This document shows, one piece after another, positions 1 to 9,334 of a stretch of 64,000 nt of DNA (its first letter is position 1; every line of letters begins with the position of its first letter). The DNA lies in assembly GCF_016918565.1 (NCBI RefSeq), contig NZ_JAFFQD010000012.1, positions 54,451-118,450 on the forward strand, in the 5' to 3' direction. Under the pieces are notes generated by a model. The model was not told the DNA's origin. It searched no databases and worked only from the letters and a program-made list of their open reading frames with translations. The DNA is from Desulfogranum marinum (lineage in GTDB: Bacteria > Desulfobacterota > Desulfobulbia > Desulfobulbales > Desulfobulbaceae). The position numbers were made by a program, and so were the translations under genes.

Positions 1-1133
1 ATCAAATGTTTGAGAGCATCCTCGAAGTGCCCATGATCGGCATACCACTCTCCGGCCATTTGGTGGGTCTTGGTTTGTCGGATACTGGGTATCGCTGATC
101 TGATATTCAGACGCAACATCTCTTGGAATTGATGGTGATACCGATACCATCTGTTTTCATTGTCAAGCGGTACAATAAATAGATTGTTTTTAATTAAGTA
201 GTTGATGATTCGTCGGCTATTTGTACTGTTGCCCTCCTTGGCCAGCAAGTAGTCGCAAAGCGATACACAAAAACTATCTGGAATTGCGGATATGCTGAGA
301 AAAAGTTTGACATCGTCCGGCTGACAGGCAATGACTTCTTCAAAAATGTATTCAATGACCATGTCGTTTTCAGTGCATAGCTTTTCTGCAAAAGCTTGAG
401 GACTGTCAACTTTTAATAGATCTAATAGTATCAACTGCAGGCCGACGGCCCATCCTTCAGTTCGTGTAACTATTTGTTCCATAGTATGGAGGATGGTCAG
501 CAGTTCACTCTTGACAGGATTAAAGAAGGCTTTGGCCTCTTCGTCGACAAAACGTAAATCGGCTGCATTAAGTTTAGACAGCCATTGTTTGATTTGCCAT
601 TGAATTATTGGCAGTGGTGGGTCTATACGGGTTGCGATGATGAGGTGCAATCCTTTTGGCATATACTGAACCACGCGTTTAATCATCTTATGAACATCTT
701 CAGAGGTAATAAGATGAAAGTCATCGATAGCTAGAACCAGAGGGGTATTCAGTGCAGCTAGGTGATGTATGAAAACATCGACCAAATATTCGGGAGGTGG
801 CAGTGTCTGAGCTGACAGAAGCCTGCCTGTTTGGCTGTCGAAGTGTGGAAATATGCCACGGATCGTAGCAATCAGAGAGTAGAGGAACCGATCTGGAGTA
901 CTGTCGCTCTTATCCAGGGACAACCAAGCGGAGTGACAAGAGATATGGTTCAGCCATTGTAATACCAATGTGGTTTTACCATAGCCGGCCGGGGCTGATA
1001 TGAGGGTCAGTTTGCCTCCCAGTGATTCGTCCAGAGCCTCAAGCAGGCGGGGCCGTTCAATCCACTGTCTGCCGATAGGGGGGCGATTCAATTTGGCGGG
1101 AGGGAAAAATAAATTATTATTATCAACGCTCAT
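1..1133 (-). CDS. MalT/LAL-type LuxR-family ATP-dependent transcriptional regulator (partial, N-terminal part)
   Basis: Only the first ~377 residues lie in the window; the reading frame is open through the left edge, so the C-terminal tetratricopeptide and LuxR helix-turn-helix parts are outside. The start ATG is at 1133. A Walker A motif (APAGYGKT, residues 47-54) and a Walker B-like LVLAIDDFH (132-140) fit the STAND NTPase core of MalT-type activators, and later residues (TEGWAVGLQL, then YRYHHQFQEML) match the usual NTPase and winged-helix region. Such proteins use ATP and a small ligand to activate transcription. The ligand cannot be told here. It sits downstream of the efflux operon on the same strand, after 365 bp without a gene, so it is probably a separate unit. 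Confidence 0.85.
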   Translation of the reverse strand, partial: MSVDNNNLFFPPAKLNRPPIGRQWIERPRLLEALDESLGGKLTLISAPAGYGKTTLVLQWLNHISCHSAWLSLDKSDSTPDRFLYSLIATIRGIFPHFDSQTGRLLSAQTLPPPEYLVDVFIHHLAALNTPLVLAIDDFHLITSEDVHKMIKRVVQYMPKGLHLIIATRIDPPLPIIQWQIKQWLSKLNAADLRFVDEEAKAFFNPVKSELLTILHTMEQIVTRTEGWAVGLQLILLDLLKVDSPQAFAEKLCTENDMVIEYIFEEVIACQPDDVKLFLSISAIPDSFCVSLCDYLLAKEGNSTNSRRIINYLIKNNLFIVPLDNENRWYRYHHQFQEMLRLNIRSAIPSIRQTKTHQMAGEWYADHGHFEDALKHL

Positions 1134-1498
1134 TAATCAGGATTTGCTGAATAAAGATTAAGCCCTTGAACTGGTTTCAAGGGCATCCACCAAACATTAA
1201 CAAATCGAGTTATTAATCGGTGAAATAGTGAAGTAATGGCGATAGCCGGCTATCCACTTCAGGTTCGTTACCAGAAAACCGGCCATAATTTTGATTTCAC
1301 AGGTAAATGGCAGCTGGGCATTATCCTGGGGCACATTTGATGAGCGACCAATCTGTGCTGTCTCATAAAAACACGGGCAGGTGAATACAAACAAATAAAG
1401 GCTCGGGGCTCTTTTGCTTATCATGAAGTTGTAAAAATAAATTAACACCAGCTATAGGGCAAATCCTCTTAAGCTAAGGAGTGGTGGTAACCAGATAT
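1134..1498. other. Intergenic stretch with no convincing gene
   Basis: This separates the NodT lipoprotein gene from the LuxR-type regulator, both on the minus strand. The only open frame (1197-1448, minus) has no ribosome binding site and no recognisable family. The promoter of the regulator probably lies near 1140-1250, but I see no clear -35/-10 pair. Confidence 0.5.
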
Positions 1499-3040
1499 TT
1501 ATTTTAATATTCCTTGCCACGCGCTTGTTCTTTCACGCATTTCTTTTTTTATTGCAGGCGGAAGTAAATCGACGGGATCCCTGTCTTGGCGAATTTGCCA
1601 TCCCCCGCCCAAGGCTCTGTAAACCTGGACAAGATTTATCGCAGTATTTCCCCTAGTAGCGGCAACAAGATCCTGTTGCTGCACGTTGGAGCCTAAATTT
1701 GTAAGAAGAGTATTAAAAGGGATCTCGCCCTGCAAATATTGAATTTTAGATGCATTAACAGCACGTTGTGAAGCTTCCGCTGCCAACTGGTATGCAGCTA
1801 ATTGCTCATGAGTTTTGAGATAGGCAATAATAGAATTTTCAACATCACCCTGTGCCTGAAGAATTATATCCATATAATCAACGAGTAGTTGCTGGAATAA
1901 TGCATCTTGTAATCGAACATTACTTTTAAGGCGGCCATAGTTAAAAATATTCCACTCAAAAATACCCGCTAAACTCCAGGTTTGGCTGGCACTTTTAAAG
2001 AGGTCGTTGGTATTGAATGCGCTTGTTCCTATAGAGCCGCCAATAGCAAAATGTGGGTACAATTCACTTACTGCAAAACCAATACGAGCACTTTGAGCAG
2101 CAAGCTGCCTTTCTGAAAAACGTATATCCGGGCGTTGGCGAATAAGGTTCTGCGGTATCCCAAGGGCGATCGTAGGATTTACATCAGGAATACCATTTTG
2201 TTTTTTAAACAGATAGTTAAAACCCTGTGGAGGTGTACCCAGAAGAACGGCTAATGCGTTTTTTGCTTGTTGTAATGATATTTCCAGAGAGTACACAGAA
2301 GCCTTTGTATTGTTCAACAGACTTTCTGCCTGATCCACATCAAGTTTACTTACTTCACCAGCATTAAATTTAGCCTTAGCGATATTCAGACTGGCGACCT
2401 GGAGCTCTATGTTATATTTTGCTACCTTTAAACGGTCAGCATAGGATCGAAATAAGATATAATTTTCTGCTATTTGTGAAATCAACGTAACCACCGCACC
2501 ATCGTAGCTGGCCACACTAGCATCTAATTCAGCTGAGGCAGATTCAATTTGCCTTCTAAATCTTCCCCAAAAATCAATTTCCCAACTGACGTTAAAGCCT
2601 AGATTGTAATTGTTAAAGGTAATACCGCTTTCTTTTTGCCTTGAAGCTGAACCGGCTACTTGCTGCTGCTGCGGGTATTGATTACCGATGGCAATGGCTA
2701 GCTGTTGTTGAGCCTGCAGAACTCGCAGGCCTGCTGAGCGAACAGTCAAGTTTTGCTGGAGGGCTTCTTCAATTAATTGATCAAGATCAGGGTCAAGGAA
2801 AGCTGCATGCCACCATTTAGGATCTGCAGGTAATTCATTCGTCAATGTTGGAGCGTCTATTTGAAGCCAATCAGACCCTAAAGTGGCTGGAGGTTGTTTA
2901 TAATCAGGGCCAACGGCAGAACAGCTGCTCAGCATGAAAAGAAAAAGAAAGCCAAGAGCTATTGTGCAAAAATTTTCCTTCCGTGATATTTGGTTCTGTA
3001 TCTTCGTCGGCATCGAGATTGTCTCGTTTAACAGCTTCAT
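1499..3040 (-). CDS. RND/MFP-type efflux outer-membrane lipoprotein, NodT (OprM/TolC-like) family
   Basis: This is the outer-membrane channel of a tripartite efflux system. A signal peptide ends in a lipobox (LSSC, Cys40 counted from this start), so the mature protein would be an acylated lipoprotein beginning CSAVGPDYKQP, the classic NodT start. The rest is the two-repeat outer membrane efflux fold, with typical motifs QRPDIR, WEIDFWGRFR and FEWNIFNYGR. Length (513 aa, about 474 mature) is normal. The start overlaps the stop of the upstream HlyD gene by four bases, so translation is coupled; an alternative ATG ten codons in would give a more usual signal peptide. It is the last gene of the FUSC-DUF1656-HlyD-NodT operon. 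Confidence 0.9.
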   Translation of the reverse strand: MKLLNETISMPTKIQNQISRKENFCTIALGFLFLFMLSSCSAVGPDYKQPPATLGSDWLQIDAPTLTNELPADPKWWHAAFLDPDLDQLIEEALQQNLTVRSAGLRVLQAQQQLAIAIGNQYPQQQQVAGSASRQKESGITFNNYNLGFNVSWEIDFWGRFRRQIESASAELDASVASYDGAVVTLISQIAENYILFRSYADRLKVAKYNIELQVASLNIAKAKFNAGEVSKLDVDQAESLLNNTKASVYSLEISLQQAKNALAVLLGTPPQGFNYLFKKQNGIPDVNPTIALGIPQNLIRQRPDIRFSERQLAAQSARIGFAVSELYPHFAIGGSIGTSAFNTNDLFKSASQTWSLAGIFEWNIFNYGRLKSNVRLQDALFQQLLVDYMDIILQAQGDVENSIIAYLKTHEQLAAYQLAAEASQRAVNASKIQYLQGEIPFNTLLTNLGSNVQQQDLVAATRGNTAINLVQVYRALGGGWQIRQDRDPVDLLPPAIKKEMRERTSAWQGILK

Positions 3041-4143
3041 TGTTGGATGCCTGCATGGCTGGAACCCGTCTGGACCAACACAGAGGCTGTTGTGCCTACA
3101 CGAAGTTTTACTGATTCCGGCATCTTTGTTATATGAATTCGAACCGGAATTCGTTGTGCTAATCTAATCCATTCAAAGGTTGGACTTATGGATGGAAGCA
3201 GTTCAAACCCAGGGCTTCCATTTTGTTGGGCGATTCCCCACCCAAGACTATCGACATATCCTTCTAGGGGATTATCTGGATAAGTCATTAGGGTGATAAC
3301 TGCCTTGTTGCCTGGAGATATTTCACCAATCAGGGTTTCTTTAAAAAAACCATATACCCAAAAGCTGTTTGTATCAATTAAAGCCAAGGCTGGTTGATTG
3401 GCAACTGCCTGTGTGCCAACCCGTAGGTTAAGATTGGTTATGTATCCATCTGTGGTGGCCTTAACCTGTGTGAACTCAAAATTTAACCTGGCTTGACGTA
3501 CATTTGCCTTGGCTGAGCGAATACTGGCGTTTGCTTCTCCTTGTTCGCCCAAATTAGCATTAGCTTCTGCCAAAGCCGCCTCTGCTTGACGCAGTGACGC
3601 TTTTGCCTGAGACAAGCTCGCTAACGCGCCTTTTCGTTTTTCAAGGGAAACAGCATAGCTGGCTTTGGCCCGTTCAAGTGATTTTTCAGATGTGGCCTTA
3701 TGTGGCAACATTTCTTTTTGGCGCTCATATTCAGATTCATTTTTTTCAATCATGGAATCGAGCTCTTTGATTGAACTCATTCCTTTTAATACTGCAGCTT
3801 TTGAAACCTCAACGTTGGCTCTGGCAGCCTCAACTTTTTTTTCCAAGGCGACGTAATTGCTTCTGGTGTTATCGAGCTGCGCTTTTGCCTGTTCTAAAGA
3901 TGCTTTAAAAGTTCTTGGATCGATTTCAAAAAGGAGATCTCCAGCTTTCACAAATTGATTGTCTTTAATCGGGAGTTTTACAATAGGCCCAGAAACCCTT
4001 GGCGCAATCTGTATCACTTCTGCACGAACTTGGCCGTCACGAGTCCACGGGTTAGTTAGGTATCTGTTATATTTAAATAAGATGAAGGCCAGTGCGATAA
4101 AGACGATACTTCCTGTGAGTAGGTATTTTTGGTATGATTTCAT
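3037..4143 (-). CDS. HlyD-family membrane fusion protein (AaeA/EmrA-like efflux adaptor)
   Basis: Periplasmic adaptor linking an inner-membrane pump to the outer-membrane channel. There is one N-terminal membrane helix (residues ~8-25), then the first half of a biotinyl-lipoyl fold (VIQIAPRVSGPIVKLPIKDN), a long Ala-rich coiled-coil hairpin (~90-210, many KA/EAL repeats), the second lipoyl half (ATTDGYITNLNLRVGT) and a C-terminal beta barrel (IPVRIHI). At 368 aa the length fits AaeA/EmrA proteins. It lies 6 bp after the DUF1656 gene and overlaps the NodT gene by 4 bp, the order of aaeXAB-like systems exporting aromatic carboxylates or other hydrophobic compounds. The substrate is not shown by sequence. 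Confidence 0.9.
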   Translation of the reverse strand: MKSYQKYLLTGSIVFIALAFILFKYNRYLTNPWTRDGQVRAEVIQIAPRVSGPIVKLPIKDNQFVKAGDLLFEIDPRTFKASLEQAKAQLDNTRSNYVALEKKVEAARANVEVSKAAVLKGMSSIKELDSMIEKNESEYERQKEMLPHKATSEKSLERAKASYAVSLEKRKGALASLSQAKASLRQAEAALAEANANLGEQGEANASIRSAKANVRQARLNFEFTQVKATTDGYITNLNLRVGTQAVANQPALALIDTNSFWVYGFFKETLIGEISPGNKAVITLMTYPDNPLEGYVDSLGWGIAQQNGSPGFELLPSISPTFEWIRLAQRIPVRIHITKMPESVKLRVGTTASVLVQTGSSHAGIQQ

Positions 4144-4149
4144 TCTGTT

Positions 4150-4362
4150 TTATATTCCTGTTAACAATATATCGATAAAAAATGTGTAGATTATCAATAA
4201 TGCGACAAAAACAAGCGGCGGGTAAAAGAAATATTTAGAAAGCCGATAGCGATTGAGCAGCTTTGCCGTAAAACCGGCAGCTATCGCTCCAACAAGACTT
4301 GCAACTAATAGTGGCGGCATATAAACTCCACCGAAAGCAATTTCATGCGGGATTTGATTCAT
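4150..4362 (-). CDS. DUF1656 (AaeX-like) small inner-membrane protein
   Basis: A 70-residue protein with two predicted membrane helices: PPLLVASLVGAIAAGFTAKLL near the start and YPPLVFVALLIIYTFFI near the end. The motif EIAFGGVYMPPLL is typical of DUF1656/AaeX proteins, nearly always encoded between a FUSC permease and its HlyD adaptor, as here. I place the start at ATG 4362 because AAGGAG lies five bases upstream; a GTG two codons earlier is less likely. Its role is unknown in the family; a small accessory subunit of the efflux pump is the usual inference. Confidence 0.85.
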   Translation of the reverse strand: MNQIPHEIAFGGVYMPPLLVASLVGAIAAGFTAKLLNRYRLSKYFFYPPLVFVALLIIYTFFIDILLTGI

Positions 4363-4380
4363 ATGCACTCCTTCTGGTTT

Positions 4381-6555
4381 TCATGAAAATCTTTCTTCTC
4401 GCCAATGATCCCAATCAATAGCTGTGGCCAATTCAGCATAAGAGACAGTTGTGGTAGTTACACCTCGTAGTCCTCCAAGTAATCTATAAAAATTTGCAAC
4501 TTCTTCTTTGCTCATATCTTTTACACCTTGCTCCTGAAGAATCTTTTCAATTTTATCTTCAAGGTACATTTGCCAACGATGGAGCCGATTTTTCAGTGTT
4601 TCAGCAGGTTCGAGTGTTTTATTGCTGGAGCAGCTTTTTAAGATTGGGGTGATACCGTCATACCATTTTTGCACATCTGCGTCTAAGCCGATGACCAACT
4701 GTTGCGCCTGATGAGCTTTACCAGCTTCATAGAGTTCTTCAATGCGAAAAACAAGAGCCTGTAAATGTAGGACAAGATCGCTAAGTTGTTCAGGTGTGAT
4801 ACCTGGAAAAAGCTTATAATTTATAGCATTACCCCATCCATTGATTTTCGTGGGCAGGGTTCGTATTTCGTGCAGGTAAAATGAATTTTTCCATTGCCGG
4901 AAAGACGATGGCTTGGAGCCTGGTTTTTTTACGACCGCAGCAACCAAATATTCGGCACCGCGAAAGAATCTACTGATCATGTGTAAAACAGCCTTTTCAG
5001 GACGAGGCGACCTTATTATGTAGGATATCGTAAAAATGAAAAGAAAAACAATTAGTAAAAAAATATACATGTTTGCCATGCTGGCGAAGCTAAAAACTTG
5101 CGGATTTTTGATAGAAATCAAATTAACTATGCAAGCAATGCCGATAAGCCGATAAAAGCCCGAGAAAAAATAGCAGGCAATGAACATGCACGAAAAAAGC
5201 AGTAGTCCTAGTTCCCAAAAGGTTGACAGCTGGGGCAAAATTAAGACATAAACAGATAGGGCCAGGGAGGCGGCTATGGCGAATGGTTTAATTATCGTAG
5301 TTAACCTAATTTGGGGCATAGAAGCAAGCATCATCCCCAACGCACCACAGAGGTTAAACCATAGGTTGTGTCCTGGAGGATCAAAAAATATCCATAGGCA
5401 AAACCCCAAAGCTGTGCAGACCGCAGCAAATACAGCACTCAGCATGTAGTCAACATCTGGTACGGGCCAACTCCAATCTCTCTTTTTCTTCTTTCTTTTT
5501 ATCAGTGAAAGAAGTGAGGGAAAACTCGTTGATGTACTGTAGATTTCCTGGGCACAAGTAAGTATCTCTTTCGTCAGAGGATCCAGTTTCTTTAATTCGT
5601 TTCCGCACACAGCGTATAGGGCTTTGTCCAGATGCGAGAACTCGTTCACCATTGATGAATCAACGTTTAATGAGATTGGCTGAGGTACATACCTATTAGG
5701 CTGTCCTTCAAATATTTTTTTAACCTCGGCCAGGCGTTCATCGATTTCTGCTAAGTAAATATGCAACTCATCAAAACCATATGTCATCAGAGGGCGTGCA
5801 TGACCAGCAAGAGATGTTTGCAATCGATTAAAAGTTGACATCAAGCTCGTTGAAAGACTGTGGAAATGACGCAAAAGGTGATACACCTCCTGCACTGAAT
5901 AGCTCTCCGAGCCCTCTGCTTCAAGCGACTGGGCAAACTGGCCTAGTAATTTTACTTCTTGAGTTTGTAGCAGCTTTAGGCTTTCACCTGACTCAAGACC
6001 CAGTATAACCTTGCTTAAGCTGTTAAATAGCTGAATTTGGATAGCTATTAATTCTTTACCACTTTTTTTAATTGCTCCAGCGTTGGTTTGTGGCCATAAA
6101 AATACAGAAACAAAAGTATAAACAATAATTCCCAGGCCTGTTTCCAAAACGCGAAACATTGCATGTTGAAAAATATTATTTGAAGATGTGGGATCAACAA
6201 TAGCAATAATCAGACAAACAAACCCGGCAACATTCCAAAAATATGAATGCTGTTTATCCGAGAGCATCATGTATGTTGTAAAAAAAATCCAAATACAATT
6301 AAGAAGTAAAAAAAGCCAAGGTTTTTGCGCAGCAATTGACAGAATGAGCAATGCCGCCAAACACCCGGGAATGGTTCCAAATAAACGCATCAGCCCTTTG
6401 CGAATGGACTGACCGGCTGTTGGCAGGGAAATTATTCCTACTGCAAGAGCAGCCCAATTTGGATTCAACCAGTTAACTTTTAAAGCAATACCGTACACTA
6501 TTACGACTGCAAGGCTTGTTTTAATCGCTTCTTTACATTGAACAGACAGTCTCAT
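4381..6555 (-). CDS. FUSC-family (AaeB/YccS-like) inner-membrane efflux protein
   Basis: A 724-residue protein with two blocks of about five to six membrane helices (residues ~10-150 and ~370-500), separated and followed by soluble helical regions, the duplicated layout of fusaric-acid-resistance/aromatic-acid exporters such as AaeB. The N-terminal KTSLAVVIVYGIALKVNWLNP and the second-block FAAVCTALGFCLWIFFDPPG are typical. It is the first gene of the efflux operon (then DUF1656, HlyD, NodT). AAAGGCG precedes the ATG. The 67-bp gap from the upstream antiporter leaves room for either a promoter or read-through. Substrates in the family are aromatic carboxylates and related organic acids; specificity here is not evident. 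Confidence 0.9.
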   Translation of the reverse strand: MRLSVQCKEAIKTSLAVVIVYGIALKVNWLNPNWAALAVGIISLPTAGQSIRKGLMRLFGTIPGCLAALLILSIAAQKPWLFLLLNCIWIFFTTYMMLSDKQHSYFWNVAGFVCLIIAIVDPTSSNNIFQHAMFRVLETGLGIIVYTFVSVFLWPQTNAGAIKKSGKELIAIQIQLFNSLSKVILGLESGESLKLLQTQEVKLLGQFAQSLEAEGSESYSVQEVYHLLRHFHSLSTSLMSTFNRLQTSLAGHARPLMTYGFDELHIYLAEIDERLAEVKKIFEGQPNRYVPQPISLNVDSSMVNEFSHLDKALYAVCGNELKKLDPLTKEILTCAQEIYSTSTSFPSLLSLIKRKKKKRDWSWPVPDVDYMLSAVFAAVCTALGFCLWIFFDPPGHNLWFNLCGALGMMLASMPQIRLTTIIKPFAIAASLALSVYVLILPQLSTFWELGLLLFSCMFIACYFFSGFYRLIGIACIVNLISIKNPQVFSFASMANMYIFLLIVFLFIFTISYIIRSPRPEKAVLHMISRFFRGAEYLVAAVVKKPGSKPSSFRQWKNSFYLHEIRTLPTKINGWGNAINYKLFPGITPEQLSDLVLHLQALVFRIEELYEAGKAHQAQQLVIGLDADVQKWYDGITPILKSCSSNKTLEPAETLKNRLHRWQMYLEDKIEKILQEQGVKDMSKEEVANFYRLLGGLRGVTTTTVSYAELATAIDWDHWREERFS

Positions 6556-6622
6556 GTAAACGCCTTTTTAAAAAGTTTAAAGTCAGTGCACATTTTCGAG
6601 GAGTTAAAGATCATCTTTTTTT

Positions 6623-7837
6623 TTAATGCTTTTTGCAAGTGTTTTTAATACTTTTTGCAAGAACAGCGACAAGAGGGGTTGCAGAAATTCCATGGAGTGT
6701 TGCCGATAAAAAAATGGTACAAATCGATACCATGGCGATCACACTCTCCCCCTCTAAATTATTACCGATAACTATTATTCCAAAAACAATACTAGCTAAC
6801 CCCCTTGGTCCAAACCAACCTATAAAGAGTTTTTCTTTTCTGTCCATCTCGATTCCTTTCAGAGAAATCATAACTGGAATCATTCTGACAAGGGTGAGGC
6901 TTAGCAGTGAATAAACAATAATTTGCCAGCTGAAAGCACCAAGTGAAGGACCAATAACACCAGCGCCGAAAATGACCCATGTAATCAGGGCCAAAATTTC
7001 GCCAACCCCTTCAGCGGCAAGCACATATGCTGCTTTAGACTTGTGAGCAATTTTACCAAATAAGAGACCACCGATAAACGCAGCAATAAAGCCGCTGCCA
7101 CCAAGCGATTGAGCAAGAGAAAAACATCCAATTGCTATTGCTACAACAGGCAGTTGCCTCCATGTTTCACCAACCCATCCTAATGAATCACATCGATTAA
7201 AGATCCAAACACAAAGAAATGTGAAAGCCACACCAACCGCAAGGCCAATACCTAATTCTTCAACGACAAGTTTTAGCGCGATCATGCCGCTATGATGAGG
7301 ATCACCATTATGGCTAGTTGCCAAAGCTAGAAAAATAAAGAGAATAGGAACGCAGATACCATCGTTAAGACCGCTTTCGACATTTAATCCCTCTCTTATA
7401 GCAGGTGGTACAGCATTATCTGTAACCACAGCTTTACCCAAAGCCGCATCAGTGGGGGCCAGCATAGTTGCAAGAATTGCTATTTCCAAAAAAGTTAGAT
7501 TGGGCAACAATATCAATCCAGCAGCAAAACCAAACAAGATGGTAAGAGGCAAACCAATAAGAAGTAATCGGCCTGGAATATAAAAAACTTTTTTTAGTAC
7601 AGAAAGATTAGCGTTTGAGGCATCTGTAAACAATACTAACGCAAGCGTTACTTCTGCTAATGTACGCAGCTCTTCTGCATCAATGTTTACATTGATAAAA
7701 CCTAGACCCAAGGGGCTGGCAATCAATCCAAAAAGGATAAAGAAAAATGCTCCATTTATAGGTGTTTTTTGCAGTCTCCCTGATATCACGATGTAGAGAA
7801 AAATAAAAATGACTACAGCGGTCAGGTTTTCATACAT
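6623..7837 (-). CDS. Cation:proton antiporter, CPA1/NhaP-like
   Basis: A 404-residue integral membrane protein with about 12 helices. The family signature is visible: LAPTDAALGKAVV in the middle (the ATDP/PTDA region) and GLNVESGLNDGICVPILF (the ESxxND ion-binding motif). The C-terminal FIGWFGPRGLASIVFG is also characteristic of NhaP-type exchangers, which swap cytoplasmic Na+ or K+ for protons. There is no long C-terminal regulatory tail. AAGGAG precedes the ATG by six bases. It is the first gene of the leftward cluster and may be co-transcribed with the FUSC efflux operon 67 bp downstream. A long hairpin lies in its 5' region (7878-7931). Confidence 0.9.
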   Translation of the reverse strand: MYENLTAVVIFIFLYIVISGRLQKTPINGAFFFILFGLIASPLGLGFINVNIDAEELRTLAEVTLALVLFTDASNANLSVLKKVFYIPGRLLLIGLPLTILFGFAAGLILLPNLTFLEIAILATMLAPTDAALGKAVVTDNAVPPAIREGLNVESGLNDGICVPILFIFLALATSHNGDPHHSGMIALKLVVEELGIGLAVGVAFTFLCVWIFNRCDSLGWVGETWRQLPVVAIAIGCFSLAQSLGGSGFIAAFIGGLLFGKIAHKSKAAYVLAAEGVGEILALITWVIFGAGVIGPSLGAFSWQIIVYSLLSLTLVRMIPVMISLKGIEMDRKEKLFIGWFGPRGLASIVFGIIVIGNNLEGESVIAMVSICTIFLSATLHGISATPLVAVLAKSIKNTCKKH

Positions 7838-7877
7838 GGTGTACTCCTTTGGTATAAGTTACTTCCAGAGTTATAGA

Positions 7878-7931
7878 ATTACGATTTTTGAACTATCTCA
7901 AAATCAGAAGGATTGAGTTTGTAATCGTAAT
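7878..7931 (-). promoter_or_regulatory. Long imperfect hairpin upstream of the antiporter gene
   Basis: ATTACGATT (7878-7886) is the exact reverse complement of AATCGTAAT (7923-7931). The interior continues to pair (AACT/AGTT, CTC/GAG, AATC/GATT) around a five-base loop, giving a nearly continuous stem about 40 bases upstream of the antiporter start. It matches no riboswitch I know; it could be an operator, an mRNA stability element or an ion-sensing leader. Confidence 0.45.
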
Positions 7932-9334
7932 GTTGGCGTGTACTGGTCTTTTGCGGCCATTGTCTTCCGGTATACCAAGCCATTCCGCTCTATTTCCAAC
8001 GTTAATTGCAAAATGTAGTACTGCTTGTTTCGTTCTCACTGTATAAAGGATACGGGGACACCGCTTTCAGCCTGCTTCAAAATTAACGACATTTGATTGT
8101 CGTTGAATCTCAACTTTTTTATAGGAATTTTCCTGTGATACTTTAACGGAAAATGTCACTTATGAATGGGTATTTTTTTCGAGCGGTTTTTTCCCTGGGC
8201 ATTGATTTTAAAAAGCAGAAAGCTTTATCATCCTTTAAAAAAATGATGGGTTAAATCGCCTCTGAAATTTTCTCCAATCCTTGACATTATTCTTGGATAC
8301 ATTTACCAAGTTTTTCTGTTAAATAGCAATCTTAATATATTTTTACTCTCGGGTTTCCAAGTACCGTATTTTTACAAATTTCAAAAGAGTCAGCTTCATT
8401 CTTCGATTTTACACTGCTACTGTTATACTGTTACATCAGCAATCAGAACTTCAATCAATATGACTCCTGTACATCATGATTTGAGACTCGGAATTTAACT
8501 TTAGGGATGTTTCCAGAAAATCAATACTCCTGATACCCACTGGGCTATCGATTGCACTATTCCCACCCCTTTTTATGATTGGCCAAGAGTGGCTCCATCA
8601 AGTCGATATGTCTGCATTTTGCCTGCATACCGAAAAATATTTGAATCAAAAGGGCACGGTAATGATTAGTAGCTTGATTTTTTTGTGCAAGTAGTTGTGG
8701 TGCCGCAATTTGGTAGGTCGGCTAGTGGCGCCTTCGGTGACAATGCATGGTCTTGCTCTGCTTTCCCGAAGTGTCGTTGCACAAGGTCAATTTAGTGTGT
8801 GGCTATGAGTAATTGTTGGATATTGAAAATTGTGCAGAGTGTACTGGTTCTTTGTTTATACCTGCCCATGACAGTTCTTAAAGTCGCTTCCGTGGTTCTA
8901 TCCCCACCAGCTCCAGCTATGGAGTGCTTTGATTGGGCAAATACCTCCAGCTCAACAGCCATCATAACGGCAGTAAAAATTTACACCTATTACTCCGGCA
9001 GCAGCGGTACTTTAAAAACGGCAGAAAACGTACTCAATCTTTTTTACATAAGAAGGGTGTTGTAAAGATTGCTTGTTTATCTTGTAAAATCAGAATTTTA
9101 CCAGTTAAATTATTTTTCTATACTCTCGAGCTTAATTTGTTAATTTCAGGGGTATTTGCAAATACATTGCAACACCCTTAAAAGGTGTATCCTTTAAAAG
9201 GACCTGAGAACTATGGTATAAGGGGGAGAGAGGTTTTGCCAATTCGTCATTGATAAAAATTTCCTTTTTGACAACCTGCAACCGGCCTTGTTTATTATTT
9301 TAAACTTGAGGCAATGGGGAGATAAAAAAATATA
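7932..9334. other. 1.4-kb region without a recognisable gene
   Basis: This separates the leftward antiporter cluster from the rightward CoA-transferase gene. A small AACGACA/TGTCGTT hairpin (8085-8104) is followed by a T run. A possible TTGACA box lies at 8281-8288. AAGGGTGTTG near 9053 has an inverted partner near 9169 (CAACACCC), and a CCTTTAAAAGG palindrome lies just after. The open frames at 8799-9065 and 8933-9181 (plus) have no homology signal or ribosome binding site that I can see. It reads as degenerate intergenic DNA. Confidence 0.5.

Noticed and set aside
1197..1448. An 83-codon minus-strand frame between the NodT and LuxR genes.
   Set aside because: No ribosome binding site or family similarity; its end is AT-rich intergenic sequence.
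8799..9181. Overlapping plus-strand frames of 82-88 codons in the gap before the CoA-transferase gene.
   Set aside because: No ribosome binding site, low-complexity composition and no recognisable domain; treated as chance.
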